From: Pelagicoccus sp. SDUM812005
Lineage (GTDB): Bacteria; Verrucomicrobiota; Verrucomicrobiia; Opitutales; Opitutaceae
DNA length: 64,000 nt
NCBI RefSeq assembly: GCF_031127875.1
Contig: NZ_JARXIA010000014.1
Location: forward strand, 113,656 to 177,655
Direction of reading: 5' to 3'
Part shown: positions 58,793-64,000 of the stretch, piece by piece
How positions within the stretch are numbered: position 1 is the first letter of the stretch
Layout: each line of letters opens with the position of its first letter
The notes under the pieces: model-generated
What the model was told of the DNA's origin: nothing
Seen by the model: the letters and a program-made list of their open reading frames with translations, nothing else
The model's database searches: none
Program-made: the position numbers and the translations under genes

Positions 58793-60208
58793 ATGAACAG
58801 ATCGCAAATATTAATCGCCGCCGTGAAAGTGGGTGTTTTTACGCTCGCAAGCTTCGCGATGGCTCAAGACGAACTTCCTGTTGAAAACGCTGTTTTGACG
58901 CACGCTCCTAATGTGCCGCCCCCCATTGAGCGCGACTATCCCGCGAAAGTGGTAGTGAATCTTGAAACGCTAGAGTTGAACGCGCGGTTGGCGGATGGGG
59001 TTGAATATACGTTTTGGACTTTTGGGGGTGAAGTACCCGGAATGTTCATACGCGTTCGAGAAGGCGATTTTATTGAATTTCATCTCAACAACCATCCCTC
59101 CAGTAAGATGCCCCATAATATCGACCTGCATGCGGTCACGGGACCTGGTGGAGGAGCGGCTTCCTCTTTTACGGCGCCGGGTAAGACGACGCGCTTCACT
59201 TTTAAAGCGATCAATCCCGGTCTTTACGTTTACCATTGTGCTACGGCCCCAGTTGGCATGCATATCGCAAATGGCATGTATGGCTTGATCCTCGTGGAGC
59301 CAGAGGAGGGCCTACCTCCGGTAGATAAGGAATACTATGTCATGCAGAGCGAATTCTACACGAAGGGCGCTTATGGAAACGAAGGCCTTCAGCCGTTCAG
59401 CATGGAGAAAGCCCTGACGGAAATTCCTGATTACGTCGTGTTTAACGGATCTGTCGGAGCGATGGTGGGGGATAACGCAATTACCGCGGAGGTGGGCGAG
59501 ACCGTCCGGCTGTACGTTGGAAATGGCGGCCCTAACCTTGTATCCAGTTTTCACGTCATTGGAGAAATCTTCGACAAGGTTTACGTAGAAGGGGGAACCA
59601 AGACGATTAACGAAAACGTGCAAACGACGCTAGTGCCTGCTGGTGGATCGGCAATGGTCGACTTCAAGCTAGAGACGACAGGAACCTACATTCTGGTAGA
59701 CCATTCGATCTTTCGAGCTTTCAACAAGGGAGCGATCGGAATGCTCAAGGTCGGCGGAATGGAGAACAGGGAGATTTACTCCGGTAAGGAGGAAGAGGGA
59801 ATTTACCTGCCTGAGGGCAGCGGCATCCAGAGCATTCCGGGAGGTATGGAGGCTACTCCTTCAGGCCAGTTGAGCTTCGCCGAAAAGATGGAGTCTGGAG
59901 AGCGGATCTACGCTTCCAACTGCGCGGCTTGCCACCAGCCCGGTGGTGATGGCATCGCAGGTGCGTTTCCGACTTTGGTCGATTCTTCCTATTTCAAAAA
60001 TGATCCAAAGAAGGTTATAAGCGTAGTGGTGAATGGCCTACAGGGCCCCATCGAGGTAAATGGAAAGAGCTTCAACGGGGTGATGCCAGCGGTCAACTTG
60101 AGCGACCAGCAAGTTGCCAGTGTGGTGACTTATGTGTTGAACAGCTTCGGCAACGAGCTCGGCGAAGTCACGGCGACAGACGTCATGGAGGTTAGGAGCG
60201 CCCACTAG
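58793..60208 (+). CDS. nirK: Copper nitrite reductase with C-terminal cytochrome c, copy 3
   Basis: 471 residues, ATG at 58793. All copper ligands ([48 protein letters not shown]) and the cytochrome CAACH (C377-H381) and VMPAV Met are present. Differences from copy 2 cluster in the signal peptide and the cytochrome domain ([13 protein letters not shown] instead of [13 protein letters not shown]), while the copper domains are almost the same. Many third-position differences show purifying selection after duplication, so both copies are probably used. Same FNR/DNR box as copy 2. Confidence 0.96.
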   Translation: MNRSQILIAAVKVGVFTLASFAMAQDELPVENAVLTHAPNVPPPIERDYPAKVVVNLETLELNARLADGVEYTFWTFGGEVPGMFIRVREGDFIEFHLNNHPSSKMPHNIDLHAVTGPGGGAASSFTAPGKTTRFTFKAINPGLYVYHCATAPVGMHIANGMYGLILVEPEEGLPPVDKEYYVMQSEFYTKGAYGNEGLQPFSMEKALTEIPDYVVFNGSVGAMVGDNAITAEVGETVRLYVGNGGPNLVSSFHVIGEIFDKVYVEGGTKTINENVQTTLVPAGGSAMVDFKLETTGTYILVDHSIFRAFNKGAIGMLKVGGMENREIYSGKEEEGIYLPEGSGIQSIPGGMEATPSGQLSFAEKMESGERIYASNCAACHQPGGDGIAGAFPTLVDSSYFKNDPKKVISVVVNGLQGPIEVNGKSFNGVMPAVNLSDQQVASVVTYVLNSFGNELGEVTATDVMEVRSAH

Positions 60209-60261
60209 CGAGTGGGTGGACCTTTACCAGCGATAAACAAGTCGAAAGTCGGTCCTCGCAA

Positions 60262-60282
60262 GGGCGGCAGCCTAGGCCGCCC
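60262..60282 (+). terminator. Weak hairpin after nirK copy 3
   Basis: GGGCGGC / GCCGCCC arms around a seven-base loop, at the place of the strong terminator of copy 2 but without a T-run; apparently degraded. The remaining 200 bases to the Crp/Fnr gene hold nothing else. Confidence 0.4.
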
Positions 60283-60408
60283 GAGGGAATTGCTTTCTCT
60301 TGAGAGCGCTCGAAACAGGATTGTTGAATCGAAGCTCGAAGCGTATCCACGCGCCAGGCACGATGGCTCGGATGGAGTCATGCCCCCAACAAGCTTGCTT
60401 GCGCCCTT

Positions 60409-61146
60409 CTACAGTTCCGTCACGTAGGCCGATAGTCCGTCGCGGTCTTCGATGAGGATGTCGCGCGCATTGACAGTAATGAGGCCTTCATTGCGGAAGC
60501 GGGCGAAGGCGCGGGAAAGCGTTTCGCTGGTGACGCCGAGTCGACTGGCGAGGACTTTCTTGGAAAAGGGTAGGTTTATGATGTCGCTCTCGCTTTCGAG
60601 CTGGCGTAAGAGCCAGTTCGCGAGCCGGCATTCGATTTGCTTGAACTTCAGGTCCTCGATCATTTGCACGAGGTGCTTCAAGTGAAGGCTCATGGAGGCG
60701 AGCATGCTCATGGCTAGGTCGGGTCGTTCCGCGATGAAGGAACGAAAGGATTTTTTGGATACGAGTATAACCTGGGTCGGCTCGAGAGCGGAGGCGGTCG
60801 CTGGATACGTTTCCAAAGTCGAGAGCGTGGCTTCCGCGAAGCAGTCGTGAGTTCGGAAAAGGCTGATAACTTGCTCTTTTCCCTCTATGCTGATGCGGCT
60901 AAGGGAAATGGTTCCGGTATGTACGATATAGAAGCCTTGCGCGATTTCGCCTTCATGAAACAGGGTCCCGTTTTTGGGCAGCTTCACGATGCGGCAGAGT
61001 TGGGCGAGCCTGCCGAGTGACGGGGAGTCGAGGCGCTTGAAAAGTTCGGTTTGGCGCAGGCAGAGTGAGATAGCGGTCAGGTCCGCCTGAGTGCTGGGTT
61101 TAGCCTCGATGGCTGGAGGTTGTGGGGAAGTTTTGGGGGCGAGCAT
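60409..61146 (-). CDS. Crp/Fnr-family regulator, DNR/NNR-like, copy 2
   Basis: 245 residues, nearly identical to the copy at 52066-52803 through the sensor and DNA-binding domains; the recognition helix (VTSETLSRAFARFR) is unchanged, so both should read the same boxes. Differences lie in the N-terminal 30 residues and scattered sensor positions (FRTHDCF instead of FRPHDCF). It is last in the second nnrS-nirV-SCO-crp operon, 4 bases after the SCO gene. Confidence 0.9.
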   Translation of the reverse strand: MLAPKTSPQPPAIEAKPSTQADLTAISLCLRQTELFKRLDSPSLGRLAQLCRIVKLPKNGTLFHEGEIAQGFYIVHTGTISLSRISIEGKEQVISLFRTHDCFAEATLSTLETYPATASALEPTQVILVSKKSFRSFIAERPDLAMSMLASMSLHLKHLVQMIEDLKFKQIECRLANWLLRQLESESDIINLPFSKKVLASRLGVTSETLSRAFARFRNEGLITVNARDILIEDRDGLSAYVTEL

Positions 61147-61150
61147 GGAG

Positions 61151-61804
61151 CTAGGAGTTGAGTTTTGAGAGTTTCTCGAGAGTGGGATTGATGTCAGCCC
61201 CGAGTCCGTTTTGCTGATGCACGATTTCCCCTTTGGCGTTCAGTAGGGTGATAATGTTGGAGTGCGTGTAGTCGCCTGTTGGCGTCTTCGCATAGCGGAC
61301 GCCCAGCAGGTTGGCGAGTTCCAGTACGTCACCAGGGGCTCCGTTCAGAAGCGTCCAGCGGGAGGTGTCGAGTTCTTGCTCGACCGCATAGGTGGCGAGC
61401 CGTTCAGGGGTGTCGCGAGCCGGGTCGATGGAGATGACCACAAAATTAGCATCCGAGTCTGAGGGAAGGGCGGACTCTATCGCTTTGAGATCGGCAATGA
61501 GCCGTGGGCAAGCGTATTGGCAATTCGTATACGCGAGGGCGACGAATAGAGGTCTTCCAGCGAGGTCGGCTAGGACGAGTTTATTCCCGGTCTGATTTTG
61601 CCATTCGGAGGTGACTTGGTACAAGGAAAGCTCGGAAGGGGCGATTTTGGCGAGGGCCGCGTCCCATTTTTCTTGAGCGATGCGGCAGCATGAATGGTCG
61701 GCTTGCAGCTCGGGTGGAGCTTCAGGGTGCATGGGGCAACTCGCATGGAGCGAGAAGGGCGCGGTGAGGGCGACGAGAATGGTGGAGTGTATGATGAGTT
61801 TCAT
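61151..61804 (-). CDS. SCO1/SenC copper chaperone with CPMHP motif, copy 2
   Basis: 217 residues; signal peptide, CPMHPEAPPELQADHSCCRI, NCQYACPRL (CxxxC) and DYTHSNIITLLN. It overlaps the nirV stop by 4 bases. Same organisation as copy 1, with substitutions mainly in the signal peptide and surface positions (DANFVVISIDPARDT). Confidence 0.9.
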   Translation of the reverse strand: MKLIIHSTILVALTAPFSLHASCPMHPEAPPELQADHSCCRIAQEKWDAALAKIAPSELSLYQVTSEWQNQTGNKLVLADLAGRPLFVALAYTNCQYACPRLIADLKAIESALPSDSDANFVVISIDPARDTPERLATYAVEQELDTSRWTLLNGAPGDVLELANLLGVRYAKTPTGDYTHSNIITLLNAKGEIVHQQNGLGADINPTLEKLSKLNS

Positions 61805-62616
61805 TTCGGGGCAGGGGGCGATTCTTCAGGCAAGTCGCGGGCGCAGCGAAAGCCAAGGTTGTTGACGGAGTATTTCGCTTGGAGGCTGCTGCGGAAGCCG
61901 TAGCGCATGAAGGCGGCGTAGTCCTTGAAGTCGGATGCTCCGACCGAGGCGCTGCCGCAGAAAAATTTTCGCTCCAGTCCGGTGTCGCCGCGGGATTCGC
62001 CCGTAGTGAGCGAAGTGTTGAAATCTTCGACCCATTCCCAGACGAGTCCGTGTAGGTCGTAGATGCCGTGCGCGTTGCGGAAGCTACCGGGGGATTGGTC
62101 TGCGTATCCAAGATTTGGACGTCCGTACCATTCGAGGATGCGCTGGTGGTAGCTGGGATCCTCCCGGCCGTTGGCCGAGGTTTCGCTCGCAAGGGCAGCG
62201 TATTCCCATTCGGCTTGAGTTGGCAGGCGCTTTCCTGCCCAGCTTGCGTAGGCACGTGCGGCGTACCAGGAAATGTTCACGACAGGGTAGTCGGCATAGG
62301 GTTCGAGGGCGGCGCCGAGTTGCGTGTCGTTCTCCCAATGGTTCAGGTAGGTCTCGTCGGCAAAAAGGGGAGACACTCGCGAGCGTAGCCAGCGAGGGTT
62401 CTCAGTAACGAACGCAAGGAACTGGCGGTTCGATACGGGGCGCTCGTCGAGCTGGAAGCTGGCGACGTTCTGTTGTTTCGGCTGGTCCGGCGACGTGAAG
62501 AGGGGTTCGTATTGCCCGGCAGGGATGATGCGCATGGGAGTTGGGTTAACCGGCGGCGTTGCGAAGGCCGTTGTGATAGTTGCCATGTATCCAAAGATTA
62601 ATACGAGAGCTTTCAT
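61801..62616 (-). CDS. nirV: NirV-like formylglycine-generating-enzyme-family protein, copy 2
   Basis: I chose the ATG at 62616 (MKALVLIFGYMAT) by comparison with copy 1; the frame runs upstream into nnrS. 271 residues with the same SUMF1-type motifs (NISWYAARAYASWAGKRLPTQAEWEYAA, GIYDLHGLVWEWVEDF). A signal peptide is present, so it acts outside the cytoplasm. Confidence 0.9.
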   Translation of the reverse strand: MKALVLIFGYMATITTAFATPPVNPTPMRIIPAGQYEPLFTSPDQPKQQNVASFQLDERPVSNRQFLAFVTENPRWLRSRVSPLFADETYLNHWENDTQLGAALEPYADYPVVNISWYAARAYASWAGKRLPTQAEWEYAALASETSANGREDPSYHQRILEWYGRPNLGYADQSPGSFRNAHGIYDLHGLVWEWVEDFNTSLTTGESRGDTGLERKFFCGSASVGASDFKDYAAFMRYGFRSSLQAKYSVNNLGFRCARDLPEESPPAPK

Positions 62617-62621
62617 TGGCT

Positions 62622-63839
62622 TTAGTGGCTGCAGGGTATGTCGTCGGGGTCGGGGGTAGCAGACTTCGGGGCGACCAGGAAAATCCATGCGAGTGCGACT
62701 GACAACCATAGTGCAGCGGCTGTGTAAAGTTCGCCCGTTCGCCATGCGGGACTGATGTCCATGTGCAAGCGGCTGGCTGCGCCGCTTAGGAGAATAGCGA
62801 TGCCGAGCAGAAGCGGCTTCGCGCTGCGGCGGGCATGCTCGATGCTGCCGCTATGCCCGAAGATGACCCGGCAAGAAACGATCAGGATCGAACCGGTGAG
62901 TCCGACGATAAAGAAAAGGTGCAAGGCGGCGATCCGAAGGCGCGGGTAAAAGGCGATGACAAGGAAGCTGGCGACGAGCGAAGCGCAGCAGAAGACCAAG
63001 TGGAGGCGTTGGCTGGTCGGAGACTTCGCGCGCTTGAGCAAGGGCGTTTCGATCGCGACGTACAGTCCGCAAGCGAGAGCGCGAATAGCGTAGGCGACGC
63101 TAGCGTGGCCTTTCAGTTCAATTGGGATCGTAGTGAAAAAAAGAAGAATAGTGGCTACGGCCCATGCGGCGCGTTTCAGCCAGGGGAGACTGGGCAGCGG
63201 ATTTTCCGGGAACTCTTGGAGATTCGTTGCCCCTGTGAGCCTAGGAAAGAAAAAGGCTCCAACGCCGATGATTGGCAACGCGGGAAAGGCCTGGAAGAGC
63301 AAGATTCGTGAAAGGGTATAGCTCGTCGCATTGCCGTTGCCGAGCGAATGCTGGAGGAGGCAGGCGGCTCCAGCAAAGGCGCTGAGCAATCCGGCAAGTC
63401 CGAGGAGGAAGCCGGGCGGTGGGAGGTCTCGACGTTTTGCGAAGCCGTAACTGGCGAAAGCCAAGAGGGAAGCTATCTGCAGAAGAAATGCAGCGTCGGC
63501 CAGGGCGTTGTTGACCAACGAGCACAGAGCGATGGCCAGGCTGAACCAAAGCTGGAGGTGGACCAGGAGCTTGTTCGGGCCGGGGCACGACAGGAGGCGT
63601 GGGCCGGCGGTGAGCAAGAATCCAACCACGAAACTACCAAGAAATCCGTAGCTCATAAGCCGGAGGTGGGCGTCGAGCGGATAAAAGCGGACGAGGCCCG
63701 CTTGGAAAAGAGGCCACAAGGCGACGCCTACTATCCCCAGGGCCATCCCGATGGGGAAGAAAATGCGGAACGGCTCCGCTACGGCCAAACCGAAGAAGCT
63801 AGGTTTGGCGAAGTTATTTAGGCGCTGGCCGGTTTCCAT
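62622..63839 (-). CDS. nnrS: NnrS heme-copper membrane protein, copy 2
   Basis: 405 residues, 12 membrane helices, same signature segments as copy 1 (EPFRIFFPIGMALGIVGVALWPLF, LMSYGFLGSFVVGFLLTAGPRL, SCRVIFGHSG). It starts 73 bases after the stop of a cytochrome c gene on the same strand; the AT-rich palindrome region lies between them. Confidence 0.94.
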   Translation of the reverse strand: METGQRLNNFAKPSFFGLAVAEPFRIFFPIGMALGIVGVALWPLFQAGLVRFYPLDAHLRLMSYGFLGSFVVGFLLTAGPRLLSCPGPNKLLVHLQLWFSLAIALCSLVNNALADAAFLLQIASLLAFASYGFAKRRDLPPPGFLLGLAGLLSAFAGAACLLQHSLGNGNATSYTLSRILLFQAFPALPIIGVGAFFFPRLTGATNLQEFPENPLPSLPWLKRAAWAVATILLFFTTIPIELKGHASVAYAIRALACGLYVAIETPLLKRAKSPTSQRLHLVFCCASLVASFLVIAFYPRLRIAALHLFFIVGLTGSILIVSCRVIFGHSGSIEHARRSAKPLLLGIAILLSGAASRLHMDISPAWRTGELYTAAALWLSVALAWIFLVAPKSATPDPDDIPCSH

Positions 63840-63866
63840 AGCTTTTGTTTCCTCAAGCTTTTAAAA

Positions 63867-63882
63867 TGGATAAAGTTGTCCA
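63867..63882. promoter_or_regulatory. Palindrome upstream of nnrS copy 2
   Basis: TGGA-N8-TCCA at the same distance (27 bases) from the start as in copy 1, with different inner bases. Confidence 0.45.
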
Positions 63883-63912
63883 AATTAAAAGAAAAAAAGA
63901 GGGTTTTGTAGG

Positions 63913-64000
63913 TTATGGGGCATTGTTAGCGTTGGAGAGCGAAAGGGACTGCCCGTGGCAGTTGCGGCAGATCGTCTGGTTAGTCAGAGAGGCGTCGTTG
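63913..64000 (-). CDS. c-type cytochrome, C-terminal end only (gene continues beyond window)
   Basis: The minus-strand frame ending TAA at 63913 reads SLTNQTICRNCHGQSLSLSN: a heme c motif CRNCH close to the C-terminus. The 5' part is outside the window. It would be the gene upstream of nnrS in the second block and could be an additional electron carrier for NirK or a multiheme protein. Confidence 0.65.
   Translation of the reverse strand, partial: NDASLTNQTICRNCHGQSLSLSNANNAP

Larger units (their letters stand above)
58620..63906. repeat. Segmental duplication, copy 2 (nirK to nnrS block)
   Basis: Second copy of the block described at 50100-55566. The flanks differ: here a cytochrome c gene lies upstream of nnrS, whereas copy 1 has the decayed Fic gene at that position. 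Confidence 0.85.

Noticed and set aside
1..64000. CRISPR arrays, rRNA genes, complete tRNA genes, insertion sequences
   Set aside because: I looked for regularly spaced repeats, rRNA-like sequence, full cloverleaf tRNAs and transposase motifs and saw none; only one tRNA 3'-end fragment.

Overview
The window looks like a chromosomal segment of a marine Verrucomicrobiota bacterium of the Opitutae type (Pelagicoccus or Puniceicoccaceae-like). The basis is a surface protein with a VPDSG-CTERM sorting tail, genes with weak or absent Shine-Dalgarno sequences, and NirK-cytochrome c fusions; the genus is an inference. Most of the window is a denitrification, NO-handling and copper-supply region. A sulfur-assimilation start and one accessory island precede it.

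Layout. 1-1.9 kb: PLP sulfur amino acid enzymes (cystathionine gamma-synthase-like, cut by the window edge; cysteine synthase). 2-5 kb: small unknown genes and an orphan heme-copper-oxidase-like membrane protein. 5.1-8.8 kb: an accessory cassette of seven tightly packed minus-strand genes (a PD-(D/E)XK nuclease-like protein, a two-helix SLATT-like membrane protein, a Cys/His-rich small protein, two tiny basic proteins and two unknowns). It faces a divergent BrxR/CapW-type WYL repressor, with two 21-bp palindromes in the promoter. It is the best candidate here for an undescribed defence system. 9-17.6 kb: beta-propeller/TlpA fusion, VPDSG-CTERM protein, unknown exported protein, decayed gene ends and an MscS channel, plus a partial copy of that channel gene.

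17.8-26.6 kb: first NirK-cytochrome c, MarR regulator, sulfite reductase, a cbb3-like oxidase operon lacking the usual cross-linked tyrosine, DUF3088 protein and an nhaR pseudogene. 26.8-33 kb: ribosome hibernation-like protein, Rnk-like protein, a catalytically altered aldo/keto reductase, iron-sulfur repair protein (RIC), CopD-like protein, hemerythrin, an Rrf2 regulator and heme O synthase. 33-40.4 kb: a CuA-containing nitric oxide reductase-like operon, an SCO fusion, and a cytochrome b/ferredoxin fusion. 40.6-49.6 kb: copper TonB receptor, nitronate monooxygenase-like enzyme, azurin, CusF-SCO fusion and the anaerobic ribonucleotide reductase pair nrdD/nrdG.

49.6-64 kb: a segment of about 5.4 kb, nirK plus a converging nnrS-nirV-SCO-Crp/Fnr operon, occurs twice (about 50.1-55.6 and 58.6-63.9 kb). 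Between the copies lie a heavily mutated Fic gene, a tRNA 3'-end fragment and a frameshifted Rrf2 paralogue.

Eight FNR/DNR-type palindromes (TTGAY-N4-RTCAA) precede hemerythrin, heme O synthase, the NOR operon, the cytochrome b fusion, azurin/SCO (one shared box), nrdD and two of the three nirK genes. Where a -10 is visible it lies 20-22 bp away, and in several cases the predicted transcript starts at or next to the start codon. The two Crp/Fnr proteins of the duplicated block are the obvious candidate regulators. The genes fit one pathway: copper uptake and delivery, nitrite reduction to NO by NirK (azurin/cytochrome c electrons), NO reduction by the NOR-like oxidases, and NO sensing and damage repair by NnrS, RIC, hemerythrins and Rrf2 proteins.
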